Shown one piece after another: positions 1 through 10,983 of a DNA stretch of 64,000 nt. The notes beneath the pieces were generated by a model that saw only the letters and a list, made by a program, of their open reading frames with translations, ran no database searches and was not told where the DNA came from. The position numbers were made by a program, and so were the translations under genes. The stretch's first letter is position 1. Each line of letters starts with the position of its first letter. Source of the DNA: Ganoderma boninense (taxonomy: Eukaryota > Basidiomycota > Agaricomycetes > Polyporales > Polyporaceae); contig CM035314.1 in assembly GCA_002900995.3 (NCBI GenBank), positions 1,721,372-1,785,371 on the forward strand. The letters run 5' to 3'.

Positions 1-875
1 GCAAGGTTAGTTGAGCGTTTAAAGGATAAAACAATGTCGTGATTAAAAGCGAGACGTGCTCACGAACAGTTGGCGGCTGTGATATCGTGGAATGGCGGTC
101 AGCTCGCAACTGAGGATCTCACGTTATTCAAGGACCGATGCGGCCGCGTACTAGTAAGTATTTTGCCCATGTAAGTGATAGACCCAACCTCGACATACCT
201 CGACATCGCATGCCCATCAACAACGTAGGGTTTCCACAGTATATTTGAATGCTGATAAGGCCGCAATGTTCATATAGTCGACCCAATCCCGCGACTGACA
301 TGCCAGCCTCCCACACTGGCCGGAAGATACCCATTTAGCCCGAGGCCTCTCCCCCACTTCCCCACGATTGTTTTCATTTTGCTGTCTGGAGAGGCACGCC
401 ATCCTGTCCACAGCACTGGAGGACGGCTGCGAGCCCCTGCGCGGTTGACGATCAGGGCGGATTAGCTATGCACCGCATGCAGGGCCATCGTACGCCGCGA
501 TTTGCGCACATTGATCCACCGGTCCACTCAAAATGCGTTCTGTACCTAGGATGTGAACCTGCGGTGTCCATGGACAGCCACCTGCAGCGCCCGCTGCCGC
601 TGCGGAGATGCACGGTCAACGGTGAGAGAATTTTATCTAATTTCATCCCAGAGATAGAGCTAGGCCTACTCATCCTGTTAGTCGAGAATACTGGGAGAGC
701 AGTTGCTTGGATTCCCATGAGAGTCTCACAGACAGGGGTAGGTTCTCGCAGGAATGCCAACTGAAATTCACGCAGGCAGTGTCCTGGAATGTCTTTTGGT
801 CGCCCAGGGTGAGCCGTACAAAAGGACGATGGCTCTGACTCCAGTTTTGTTATTCCTGATCCTCTCGACTTCAAG
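1..875. other. Upstream region without a supported gene
   Basis: Reading frames here are short, overlap on both strands and show no recognisable domain. The last part probably holds the promoter and 5' UTR of the DUF6533 gene that starts at 876. No tRNA, repeat or transposon signature was seen. Confidence 0.5.
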
Positions 876-2713
876 ATGTCCTCTCAGCCCGACAACGCCA
901 TAGACGAATTAATCGCGTTTTACGCTGCCGTGTAAGTCTCCGTCGAGGTGCTCGCCGAACATCTGTCCAACACTGATCATAACGCGCTTTAGGCAACCTG
1001 GGGGATATTGTGGAGTTGCCGTTACGGGTGTGTCCCCCAATCCGGCGAGCGGATTATTCAGTGTCTCACATCTCCGCATGCAGCGCTAATCGTGTACGAC
1101 TGGGTGGTGACCCTACCCCGCGAGTTGCAACTTTTCTGGACGGGGAAGGCCCGACCCCTCTCCTCCATCCTGTACTTTACAAACAAGTACTTGAACCTAC
1201 TCGCTCAGGTCATAAACCTAGTTGAGTACGGTCCAATATCCGACGAAGTACGTCGCTATCCTCGGGCCTCTCAAGTGTATACACGTCCCTCTGACTTACA
1301 AGCCAACAGAGGTCCGTGCGAACGCGGAGAACCATTTGCTCTATGTTGAGACCGTTGCAGTTGCACGAAAGCCATATTCGCGGATAGCACCTTCATATGT
1401 TTTTCTTTCCTTCCACCAGCAGGTATGGCGCTTCAGCCGTCAACCTCTACACCAAATTAATCACTCCGACTCTTCTGGGCGTTCCAGCATTCGCCGGGTT
1501 GAGGGCATATGCATTGACACGTAATCGCTGGCTATCGGCGTTCATCTTTCTGTTGTCGAGCACGCCATTCGCCACAAATATAGTGCGGTCTTGTTTCTCT
1601 CCACTTCGTGGTGACGCTGACGTTCTCTAGGCATACTTCGGTTTCGACCTCTCCGGTACTCAGGTTCCCATGGTGGGGTGCATAGAAAATGGGACGATTA
1701 CTTCCTCTCTCATCCAAATGTACGACAATTGATATGTTCTTATCCTCCGTACGTCCACTCACTGCTTCATAGATGTTCGTAACGTGGAGTCTGTTTGGAC
1801 CGCTACCATCGAAAACTGACGGCTCCCCAACAGTTTTCCTCACGAACCGAATATCGACCATTCTGGCAGAGACCTTGCTCATCGCTATCACCTGGAGACA
1901 ATTCAGACACGAAGGCAGCGGTCTGAAAATCAATCGGAGCGAGGCTCTCAAAACGAAGGGTCTGGCATGGGTAATGCTTTGTGACGGTTCGTCCTCATCC
2001 TGTGGAACGTTGAACGAGCACCTCCACTCATATGCTTCCAAATGCCACAGGCTTGATCTACTTTGTGTGAGCCGCCCCCCACAATATTCGCCTACTCACT
2101 CTAACGGTGTCGTGTAATTCCACGGCGCGCAGCGTGCTGCTCTTCTTGAACATCACAAACCTCGTCCTCACAGAACTTGCCGAGTCGGTAAGTCGTTGGA
2201 TATGCACCATTTATGCAGCTTGGATTCTCATTATGACACCACAGACAGCAGTCAACGGCAACGTAAGCCTACTAGCAAGATTCGCCAGTCCGTGCGTGGA
2301 CCCTTACCGCCACTTTCCGTGCTGCGCTGACCACGCATTTTGTTATCCGATCTAGACTCTCCTCCCTCCTTGTGTCCCACTTCCTCCTCGACCTCCAGGA
2401 TGCCCACCAACGAAAGGCCATCGGGCTGGCCACGGACGACCCCCTGTACACTCTCCAGAGCTTCAACATTTGCTCGGCACACCTTGTCCCCACTCTCGGC
2501 TCTCTCGGCGCTGTCATAGATCCTGCGCACTACAGTTGCGAGGAGCACGACACCGCTGAGTTCTTCTTCGATGTCGACTTGGAGGTCCCTGACAGCGCCG
2601 CTTCAAGCGAAGGGATATTCAGCCAGGATTCGCGAACTGAAGATGGTACCACTCTCGGAGGGGTGGGCTGGGAGGGAGCGGGGAGAGGATTGAAGGAGTC
2701 TGAGACGGTATGA
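876..2713 (+). CDS. DUF6533 family seven-helix membrane protein
   Basis: Predicted polytopic membrane protein of the large, functionally unknown DUF6533 family of Agaricomycetes. The gene is split into about eight exons. Exon 1 (876-931) encodes MSSQPDNAIDELIAFYAAV. Introns 932-992 and 1028-1083 join it to the family signature ALIVYDWVVTLPRELQLFW near 1084-1140. Later exons give a helix with GLRAYALTRNRWLSAF (about 1490-1540), a helix near 1840-1900 containing ISTILAETLLIAITW, a LNITNLVLT helix near 2145-2180, and the usual closing segment SHFLLDLQDAHQRKA (about 2370-2420). The hydrophilic tail ends at the stop at 2713. The intron starting near 1226-1248 and ending about 1424 has two possible donors, so that junction is uncertain. 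The fold resembles a receptor, but no ligand or role is known. A second member lies at 29961-31711. Confidence 0.8.
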
Positions 2714-2956
2714 TTAGCCAGCGTCGGGGCGAGTATGGCTTCCGCGCAACCGTTGCGGTGACTGAAAGGACCCTATTGTATTGGGATATGACTTCGAACT
2801 TCAAGGACAGAGGCTACAGCGAACATGTCAGAACTTTGTGTACGCTACAGTGGAATATAAATGGACAAAGCCTCAATACTTAGACACCCCAGTCAAAGTG
2901 ATCCGTAGGAGATCGGTTCCCCCGGTAGGCCCCTCCAGCACATACAATACAGGTAT

Positions 2957-4420
2957 TCAAACCGACAACATATCATTGAGCGACACATATCCTTCCCGCC
3001 GCTCGTCGCCCTGGAGCTCCTCGTCCGACAGCCCCTCGGCCTGGTCCACCCACTGGCGCACCCGCCGCCTGCACAGGTCGTCATCGCAGCACATCACCGC
3101 GGTATAGAAGTCGTTGCACAGCACACCCGCGCGATGCACCTCGACCCACTCCGGCTGCGCGCGCGCCATCTCCTCAAGGAAGACCGCGCGGAGCTGTGTC
3201 TTCTCCCACTCCAGCAGGTGCTCGAAGTACATCGAGTTCGGGCGCCCGCCATCGCCCCAGGCCCCGTCTCTGGCGCTGTCGCCATCGCGGTCGCCATTTT
3301 CTCCGTCTTCATCCTCGTCCGCGGCCTTGCCGTACGTCGCGGGGTCGGGGCGCTCCGCGCGGCGCCGCCCGAGGAGGAACGAGGGGAGTGTGCACGCGCG
3401 CCAGAGGGGGAGCGCGGAGACGCACTCCCAGTCGACGAGCCCAACCAGCGCTCCGTTCGCACTGACGAGGACATTCTGAGACGAGAGGTCGCCGTGGAAG
3501 ATTATCGTGCGCTCCGCAGGTGCAGAGGGCGCACGTGGAGGGAAGACGCGAGGGAGGAGGCGCGTGAGACGGGAGGCGAGGGCGTGCGTGTCTTGCGCGT
3601 CTTCCAGCTCGTCCTCCCAGTCCGAATCTGAGTCCGCGTCTGGCGCCGCGCCTGGGGGTCTATCGATGACCCTCGTGGCGTCGTTGAGGATGAACTGGAG
3701 GCATGAAGCCAGCCAGTCGTGGCTCGAGCGGAAGGGGCCGCGCGGGACGTCCTGATCGAAGTGGTCGCCCCAGAAGAACATCATCGACACGATCTGCCCG
3801 ACGGTGTGCGATTCGGATGATGATGGTGGGGAGGCGGACGATGCTGCAGCCTGAGGGTCAGCCTGAGTTGTGTCTTCTGGCGTCTGGGGGTAGATGTTCC
3901 CGATCCCAGAGAGCGGGTGGTCGTAGAGCCTCGCGAGAATGCCGACGACAGTTATGACGAGGGTGAGCTTGACCTCCCAGGCCATGCCTCCCCAGCGTCC
4001 CTCGAGCGCGCTCCCGGCAATTTTGTCCATGATCATCCACTCGAAGCCGAGCTCATCCCGCTCGGGCGGGCGCACGTCCGCCTCATAGGCCAGGACGCGC
4101 GGTACCAGCTCTGATGCATGCGTGCGTACGAATTCGATGGTAGCCACCTCGCTAAGGGTCTTGAGGCGGGGCTGGACTGGGAGCGTGACGCGGATGAGAT
4201 ACTCTCGTTCGGGAGTGCGCGCGGTATACAGCCGGTTGAAGGCGCCACGGGCGAAGGGAGAGATCACGCACGGGATGTTTGCACGAACGGAAAGGTGCTC
4301 CCGCGCAATGGACTCGAGAACGAGGATGGAGGGCTCTCTGTTCCAGGCTGGCTCTGTGCGTCCCAGGCGATCCTGGACCCATTGGACGTCTCGAGGAGGT
4401 CGAAGAGAGCTGGAGGACAT
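2957..4420 (-). CDS. APH-fold aminoglycoside phosphotransferase-like protein
   Basis: Intronless open frame of 487 codons belonging to the protein-kinase-like APH/choline kinase superfamily. The catalytic loop is visible as HGDLSSQN at residues 309-316, with the metal-binding DWE at 330-332 (in GLVDWE). The N-lobe region around residues 60-80 carries the basic strand expected for nucleotide binding. An acidic low-complexity insert (DADSDSDWEDELEDAQD, about 261-277) and a second one near 365-390 interrupt the fold, as is common in fungal members. These enzymes phosphorylate small hydroxyl compounds. Fungal copies are numerous and mostly uncharacterised, so the substrate cannot be named. The ATG at 4420 is the first in frame and gives a plausible N-terminus. 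No splice sites are needed. It is transcribed toward the DUF6533 gene with 243 bp between the stops. Confidence 0.85.
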   Translation of the reverse strand: MSSSSLRPPRDVQWVQDRLGRTEPAWNREPSILVLESIAREHLSVRANIPCVISPFARGAFNRLYTARTPEREYLIRVTLPVQPRLKTLSEVATIEFVRTHASELVPRVLAYEADVRPPERDELGFEWMIMDKIAGSALEGRWGGMAWEVKLTLVITVVGILARLYDHPLSGIGNIYPQTPEDTTQADPQAAASSASPPSSSESHTVGQIVSMMFFWGDHFDQDVPRGPFRSSHDWLASCLQFILNDATRVIDRPPGAAPDADSDSDWEDELEDAQDTHALASRLTRLLPRVFPPRAPSAPAERTIIFHGDLSSQNVLVSANGALVGLVDWECVSALPLWRACTLPSFLLGRRRAERPDPATYGKAADEDEDGENGDRDGDSARDGAWGDGGRPNSMYFEHLLEWEKTQLRAVFLEEMARAQPEWVEVHRAGVLCNDFYTAVMCCDDDLCRRRVRQWVDQAEGLSDEELQGDERREGYVSLNDMLSV

Positions 4421-5074
4421 GGTGGAGCTGTTCAGAGCAGAACGAGAGGATCAATGCGCAAGATAACAAGGGAGAAGTTTGAGAAGCGACGATTCGAGTC
4501 TTCTCGCAGCCCAGGAGTCATGGCCATGGCGAACTGCAACCTTGATCAGTCGGACATCGCGGCGCCTCACTTTCATCGCAGAACGCCCGTGACACTCTAA
4601 GTCACTCTCACGGGGACTCGCCAGGTCACGGTTCTGAGCTTGAGCGAGCCAGTGTGCCAGTACGACGCCGATAGTCCCCCGCTCCAGCATCCATCATGGA
4701 GAAAGCATCACCTCCTCACGTCCAACGACGGTGAACTTATCAAAATCATGCGGTTAGTCTTCGCTCCGTTGCGTGATCCGAATCGGAGTCGGCGACGGCG
4801 GCGGCGTGCCCGTGGACATGTAACACAGATGCTAGGTGACATCATCATCAAACCCGACGACGTGTTAAGTCGTCCAGTGTTCAGCACTCGCGGCGACACG
4901 GGACAGCTCCTGGAGGGGAAGCGTCAGATTGTCCTCCATGGCTGGATCATGATGAACGACGCTATCCCATTCGCTTCAGCACCTGGATCCTTCAAGTATG
5001 TATATCCATTGCATACGGTCCTGAAATCGTCAAATCATTAACTATAGTGAGCTCGGAACCGCCGGACGGAAAGG
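4421..5074. other. Intergenic region upstream of the APH-like gene
   Basis: The stretch between the start of the APH-like gene and the end of the GH16-like remnant holds only short overlapping frames. A 133-codon plus-strand frame (4640-5041) has an arginine run and no family resemblance. The part next to 4420 should contain the APH promoter. Nothing else is supportable. Confidence 0.4.
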
Positions 5075-5267
5075 CTAAGCAGTCTGGTAGTCGAGCGAGA
5101 TGCTCTTGATCCTCAGGATCGAATCCTGGGTCGGCGGGCCCGCAGTCCAGCGCACGTTGCCGCCAGACCATGAGTTCCAGAGGAAGGACGAGGGCTCGTT
5201 CGGCACGTTCGTCGTCAACGTCGCAACGACCTCGCCGTCGAAGAGGTATTGGACCGAGTTGGCGCTC
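5075..5267 (-). CDS. GH16-like glucanase, C-terminal fragment (5' part lost in gap)
   Basis: About 63 C-terminal residues of a fungal GH16/concanavalin-A-like beta-glucanase, ending at the stop complementary to 5075-5077. Family hallmarks are YLFDGEVVATLTTNVPNEPS, where the substrate-adjacent strand precedes a proline-rich turn, then WSGGNVRWTAGPPTQDS, then the final strand ILRIKSISLDY. In complete proteins this block closes the beta-sandwich after the ExDxxE active site, so the catalytic residues and signal peptide would lie upstream, inside the 100 N gap or lost. Transcription runs away from the gap, divergent from the F-box gene on its other side. Whether the full gene exists cannot be seen here. 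Confidence 0.7.
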
Positions 5268-5367
5268 NNNNNNNNNNNNNNNNNNNNNNNNNNNNNNNNN
5301 NNNNNNNNNNNNNNNNNNNNNNNNNNNNNNNNNNNNNNNNNNNNNNNNNNNNNNNNNNNNNNNNNNN
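5268..5367. other. Assembly gap of exactly 100 N
   Basis: One hundred undetermined bases, a conventional placeholder for a scaffold gap of unknown size. Genes on both sides are truncated by it: the 5' part of a GH16-like gene on the minus strand and the 5' part of an F-box gene on the plus strand. Confidence 0.99.
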
Positions 5368-7004
5368 CGATGTAATGGCGCTTCATGAACTCAAATCAGT
5401 CATTGTCATTCCCGCAGACGGAGGCTGGCAGGAGAACGAAGTCGACACAAGGCCACTGCTCTCCCTCTCCCACGTCTGCAAATATTGGCGAGACATTGCT
5501 CTTGGTAACCCATCTTTATGGCGACGCATACATGGGCAGTGCAGAGAGCAGATGGAGGTCTTCCTCGAACGCTCGCAACCTCTGACGACAACGCTATTCC
5601 TCGACGCCCGATACTGGGGTGGACAGTCACGGGGACCTCTTACCTCTTCATCTGTGGTCAAGACTCACGCTGCCAGACTAGGCAGGCTCGATCTCTCCAT
5701 GGTCCCTACTTGGGACCACATCGTTCCTTTACTCAAGTCTCTCCACGCACCGCACCTCAAGTGCCTCACGGTGACGTCGCCATACGTATGCAATTCGTTG
5801 GAAGGCACAAGAATCTCATGGGCGCCCTTCCTAAATAAAGATACCTCTTCATTGCGAGCCTTTGCCATCATGCCGGTGACCAACTGGCTGCCATCCTGCG
5901 GATTCCCTCATCTCACACACCTCTTAATTTCCTTCGATCGGGAGACCGCGCTGTACTATCCATCTGACGTCCTCCGGCTTCTCAGCAACACGCCTGCGAT
6001 AATATTTCTGCATGTCAACTTCCTTCTCCAACACAGAGGCCATCTAGGCGATTGGCAAACTCCTCCAGATTCCATTTCCCTCCGCCACCTTCGCTCTCTA
6101 GTCTTCACATCTTGCTCGTATGAGCTCATGCATGCAGTCATCTCGCGTCTTTCGTTCCCTGAAGACGTCTTCATCCGCCTCCAGGACATACTCAATAGCA
6201 ACGGCTTCGATGATCACCCTCACCCTTTTCCACCCCTCTCCCTCCATCCCGTTACCTCTCTTGACCTCTGCATACGAAACGACGCGGTCCTTATCGTCGC
6301 AGACGGATCCACGTCCGGACTCTGGTTCGACGGGCACCATGATCTCGTGGAGGACCCCGTACCTTGGGTGACATGGCTCCTGCACCTCCACGAAATGCTG
6401 CCGCTCTCGCACGTCACGCGCCTGCACATCTCCGTCGACGGCGACCCCGTCTTTTGGCCGGAATTCCTCACGCGTCTGCCCCAGGTGTCCCATCTCACCG
6501 CTCTCATTCGCGAGCCAAGAGAATCTGATCGGAGGTCTCCCGACGGCGCTGAGCCGGTGTCCTCCACAGGGATCCTATGCCGTGCACTCTCCCCAAGCCC
6601 GGATGCGCCCATCCGATGCCCCCTTCTCCGCACACTCGCGATCGAGTGGCAAGGCACGCTCACGATCGAAATTGCGGCGGGCCCTTCCACGAATCCCAGC
6701 GATGCTCCGGGCGCGCGCCCGAGTGGGACATCCGATCCACCGCCTGGTCGTGGAGGCCGAGCCGCACCCGCTACCACCCTATCCTGGGGCGGTCACGGCC
6801 CTGGAGCTCTTTCAAGACTTCAAGGCGCTATTCGTCCCCGACGGCATCGAATGCGAGGTCGTCAGGAGGGAGCAGGGGGCGCAGGGTCCGAGTCTGTGCG
6901 CGTTCATGATGCGCGACGTGTGGAGTGTCGACGGGGAGGAAGAGTATTGGGAGGTGGACAGTTATGACAAGCCGCGCTATTCTGTGTCTGGAGTGTGGTT
7001 CTGA
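5368..7004 (+). CDS. F-box protein with LRR-like body, 5' end in gap
   Basis: Substrate-recruiting F-box protein of the basidiomycete type, presumed to act with Skp1 and cullin 1 in SCF ubiquitin ligases. The sequence enters from the gap in mid-protein. The second half of the F-box is visible as LLSLSHVCKYWRDIALGNPS with the following LWRRI (near 5455-5525). A long alpha/beta body rich in leucine follows, with segments such as HAPHLKCLTVTSPY and SLRHLRSLVFTSC. The frame that starts in the gap stays open to 6967, but after about 6665 it degenerates into Gly/Arg/Pro-rich translation. The natural C-terminus (AMLRARARVGHPIHRLVVEA to YWEVDSYDKPRYSVSGVWF, stop at 7004) lies one frame over. No intron of suitable length fits, so a one-base insertion between about 6665 and 6705 is likely. 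The N-terminus and start codon are missing. Confidence 0.72.
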
Positions 7005-7591
7005 CGGAAATCCATAATTGACTGCTGCTCTTTTCCACTTCTTTGGCCTCAGGCTGGATGGGCTTCGCCTTCGGGGACGAAGGAACGAGCGCTAACGCAA
7101 TAATTTAGGGCCGGTTGTTCGGCGTTGATGGCGTTGATGTCGTTGCGCTGTAGGTCCTCTCTGGTTGTACCACCCGGTTACCGGTCAGTCGGTGCCCTGG
7201 GGCTATATTTCCTACCCACGACGGTGCGCGATACGCTTGCCTACTCTCACTTGATATCTCCCACTTTCCTTCCGGCCTCTTTGCTCTTGTCCTTGTGCCA
7301 CGCAGGCCCCCAAGTTCTCTTGCTCCTCTTTGGTCTTTTTCTGACGTCGGCATGCCCACGTCGGGGTCACTGGCAACAGTAGTCGATGCAAGGCTGGCTG
7401 AGTAAGTCAAACTTCGGGGATTGACACATGGCGCTGCGAGTGGATATAACAACAAGACCCCAGGTACTTTGAACACGCGGAAAATTCTTTGCCAGAGGCC
7501 AGCTACCATTCTGGACTAGCCTGCGACGTTTTAAAACGTGCTGCCCACCCATGCTGTAGATTGCGATCCGCAAGCTAACCAACTCGTTGAT
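7005..7591. other. Intergenic region between F-box genes
   Basis: It contains the 3' flank of the upstream F-box gene and the presumed promoter of the tandem F-box gene starting at 7592. A 134-codon minus-strand frame (7105-7509) has no domain and biased composition, and was not accepted. Confidence 0.4.
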
Positions 7592-10181
7592 ATGTGCCCA
7601 CAGTGTTCGCAAAAGCGTCAGAGCACATACCGCCTGCTTCACTCAACCCTCCGTCTCCCCAAGGTCCGCGAAAGCAAGCAAAAAATTCCATATTCATCCC
7701 ACGGCTGGGAATCCAAGTTTCACAACCTTCCCTTAGATGTTCTGCTCGAAGTGAGTACCTCCCATGTTGTTAGCGCGAGCTCGGGATCCTTAAGCCTCTC
7801 GTCAGATCGCGTCACATTTGCAACCTCGTGATCTCCTCATTTTCTCTCGAACTTCCAAAGCGTTTCGCTCCGCATTGTTGTCGAGAGGCAGTCGCGCCGT
7901 ATGGGTGAACTGCCTGGGTTCCCTTCCCGACTTTCCATCATGCCCGGAGGATATGAGTGAACCCGCCTACGTCGCCTTGGTCTTCGATGACCATTGCTTT
8001 GTATGTACCGCAAACACCAACACGCATTAATGAATCGCTGATAATTCTACCGTAGTCCTGTGGCACAAACAAGGCATACTGTGTGGACTATGTGCTCCGA
8101 GTTAGATTTTGCGACCAATGCTGGGACGAGTAGTGAGCGGAAACCTCAGCTACATCATGACTGCTTCTGATCGCCATGGCAGCGTGGTTCCTGGTACAGA
8201 TCTATTGGATAACATTCCAGATATTGTCTGCGACGTAATCACGATGCTCGTACCAGCATTTGACTATGGTACGCTTCTTTTTCTCCTCTCGACGAGCATA
8301 TGCGACTGCCTGCTCAATACATTGTGCGAAGACTGCAGCTCCGTCGACGAAGGAAAACGCTGGGCACACCACCTCCATCCAGTGTCGCATGTCCCTCAAG
8401 ACTTGTATTACCAACCGGAACTCAAGAAGATGGTCAGCTTTTGCTCGCCCCCACCTTCTCCCGCGGACCTTACTGCGCTCCGACCAGTATTGCTCCAGCG
8501 GGTGGAGTACATCATTCAGAGACATATTGTTAGTATCTCGATGTCGTATCGCAGCATTATCGCTCATGTCATTGGCATCGACTAGCATGGAGTTCAGATT
8601 CATTGGTGGCTGAGACTCGCCACGACGAGTTCTCTGAATGACGCGAAGGAGTTGGCTAGAAATAGAGCGAGGTGAGCTACTCCTCTTCGCTGACTATTCA
8701 AACCGTATTGATGAACCTCAGCGTGATGCAGGACATACTCGAGAAGAAGTACTTGCTGCCTTACGTGCCTGACAATGATTCGGAACACGAAGACCTTGAG
8801 GAGAACAGGCACTACGACCCCAGTATCTACACCTGCGCAGGTGAGGATGCTTGCTTTATGCCCCGCACCGCTGTCCACTAACACTCCCCCATGTGAAAAT
8901 GCAGGCTTCATCCGCACCTGCGGCATGGTCACAATCTCCCCAGAACAGTACGACGACGAGCGCGACTTCCGCGAAGACTGCGACAGCGCCATCCGTGACG
9001 CGTGTCTCGCCGCGCGACTCACCGAGGTCAGAGACTGGTACGAGCATCTCGTCGCCCACCACGTCGCCGCCGGCCTCGACGTGCGCACGCTCCCCAACCG
9101 GCACGACGGCGGCAGCGCCTTCGACGTCCTCGCGTGCGACAACGAGAGCCGCGTGCGCGTCGACGAGCGCACGTTCTACGGCCTCGTCGGGACCCCTGCC
9201 GACGCGCGCGCGCTGCTGCTGCAGCGTGTCCGGCACACGATGCACGAGCTCGCGCTGCTCGTGCCGTTCGACTGGCGCCCGGACGCGGAGAGCGTCGAGC
9301 GCTTGGAGGCAGAGACGGACCTCGCGCTCGCGCGGCCAGACACGCTGTTCGTGTGCAGGGAGTGCGGCGCGGGCGGGCTGCCGTGGCCTGAGATACACGG
9401 GCACTGGCGCGAGCGGCATCCGGACAAGTCGTTCTGGTGGAGACAGTCGGCAGCGGGAGGCCTGGGTAAGGAGCCGAATGTGCTGCTGTGGACGGACGGG
9501 AGGGAGGTCGTGCGCGCGATCTTGGACAAGGCGGGGCTGACGGAAGGGCTGGGGCGGACGAGCCTGGACATGCTGGTGAGGACTGGACGGCTGTTCTGCG
9601 CGTGCGGGGACCCGGACATGGCGTTGCCAGGCGAACTCAACTGGGTGAAGTTTGTACGTGCCTTCCGCTCTTGTATAAACTGCTTGCGCAGCGTTCGAGT
9701 TGCTGATACGGTCGAACGCTTGCTGCAGGTGCACCACGTGTGGGCGCATCGGGAGGTGCACCGCGCTCGCTGTTCGACGTGAGTTTTCTCCTAGCATTCC
9801 CTCTCAAGACGTCATGTGATAATCCGTATTGTCTGACAGGCACAGTGTTGCGGCTTCTAGTTGCGACTGCAGCTCCTGGATCCATGACCATTCTCTAGGT
9901 CCATGTATCACACATTTGCCTGAAGAGGCTGACACCGCCCTGAGCGTTCAATCGTCGACGCGCGGATAGCGATACTCAAGCCAAGATAGGAGCAGTACTA
10001 TCGCTGTGCCCTGAGGGCTGGTCCATCGTTTGTTCCATTTGCAAGGAGCTCTGGGCGAAAGCGGTGGACAGAACAACGCGATGCTCAGCGTTCCGAAGTC
10101 CGTCTACGCGGTCGCGTACCATATGGAAGCGAAGTACGTGTCCATTTTCGTGTACTCGCCATTTTCTGCAGATCGTATTGA
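7592..10181 (+). CDS. F-box protein with multiple zinc-finger-like modules, copy A
   Basis: F-box protein of an uncharacterised basidiomycete family. The F-box is HNLPLDVLLE joined across a short intron (acceptor before ATCGCGTCACATTTGC, about 7817) to IASHLQPRDLLIFSRTSKAF. Next come DFPSCPEDMSEPAYVALVFD and a C4 module, HCFSCG...FCDQCW, spanning an intron near 8000-8050. The body continues through several short exons to a large exon starting near 8905. That exon contains a C2H2-like finger (CRECGAG...HGHWRERH, about 9353-9420) and an FCACGDP module (near 9595) followed across an intron by VHHVWAHREVH. A last CSICKEL...YHM module lies near 10030-10130. Two opposite frame changes (9944-9966 and about 10060-10068) interrupt the last exon, and as sequenced the frame stops at 9969. 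With both corrected it would reach about 10181. The start at 7592 (MCPQCSQ) is the only convenient ATG. Copy B at 10984-13613 is a tandem paralogue. Confidence 0.72.
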
Positions 10182-10508
10182 ACTGCGTACGCCATAGACA
10201 CGATAGATCATTCACCGACGGGGACATGTCATTCTCGGGGTAACCACTGGGTCGCCCACTGCGCTGAGAGCGGTCTGGAAAACTCGAAGCATGAAGTGGC
10301 CCTCATCCTCTCGTAATGTAATGGCTCCCCGTCATGGTCATTCTGCGTTCTATGTACGTGTAGTATATGCGTGGGTTTAGTGCTTAGGGTTTAGTGCACA
10401 AACCAGGTATGGGCGCTAATCTGAATCTCGGACTCCAGCCGGGGACATTCCGCAACTCGGAGCTTCCTGCGTTGAGCGAGAGCCCTCGATACTTCTTCTT
10501 GCCACCAT
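10182..10508. other. Spacer between tandem F-box genes
   Basis: No coding signal was recognised. A single TTAGGG hexamer inside a TTTAGTG-type repeat near 10375-10400 is too short to be an interstitial telomere array. Confidence 0.4.
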
Positions 10509-10801
10509 CTCTGTATCTTCCGCATCTCCACTTCGACATTATCATGTTCTCAAACAGCAGGTGATTTTCCTTGCGTCGCGTTATAGAATATTGATCAGTC
10601 TAAGACGCGTTGCGTGAACTAGGGCAAATATATTCCACGAGGCAGCTGAAGAGATCGTGGATAGGTGCGTAGCGCTTGATCTGCGGTCCAAGTTGGATTC
10701 GAGCTCATTTTCGAGGACTGTCCGCAGGCTGGTAGACAGCATCAGAGTCGACGATAATGGACCTAACGCGTCGTCACATGAGATATCCGGATTGTCTGCC
10801 G
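10509..10801 (+). pseudogene. Decayed F-box-like gene fragment
   Basis: Between the two tandem F-box genes one frame reads LPHLHFDIIMFSNSR, then, across a possible 26-36 bp intron-like gap, ILISLRRVA, an in-frame stop, and TRANIFHEAAEEIVDRCVAL followed by an amphipathic stretch ending near 10801. The order (hydrophobic helix with HFDII, then LISLRRV, then a helix with FHEAAEEIV) is the usual shape of an F-box. The internal TGA (about 10615), the lack of a start and the abrupt end suggest a relic, although an indel or misjudged intron could create the same picture. Confidence is low because the stretch is short and no downstream body follows. Confidence 0.33.
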
Positions 10802-10983
10802 GTGAGCCCCTTTCCGAACTTTAGGTTTCTAACCTGCAATCTTGACCATGACTGGTCTCAGAAGCATTCTTAAAATGCTTGCAAGCTGCCCCAAATGACG
10901 CATCCAAAGGTCGAAGAACCGTTCCCCTGAACGGAAACAAAGGAGAGAGAAGCGCAACTCCGAGCGAGAGATCCACAACTTCC

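Noticed and set aside
452..874. 140-codon minus-strand ORF near the left edge
   Set aside because: No domain, odd composition, and it overlaps the presumed promoter of the DUF6533 gene.
5100..5130. tRNA-like B box (GATCGAATCC)
   Set aside because: It lies inside the GH16 coding fragment and has no A box, acceptor stem or terminator. No tRNA gene was recognised anywhere in the window.
8851..9797. Long Ser/Thr/Arg-rich frames on both strands overlapping F-box copy A
   Set aside because: GC-rich codon bias opens all frames here. Only the frame with FVCRECGAG and FCACGDP matches the paralogue.
10360..10400. Interstitial telomere repeat
   Set aside because: Only one TTAGGG is present, inside a short TTTAGTG repeat, not an array.
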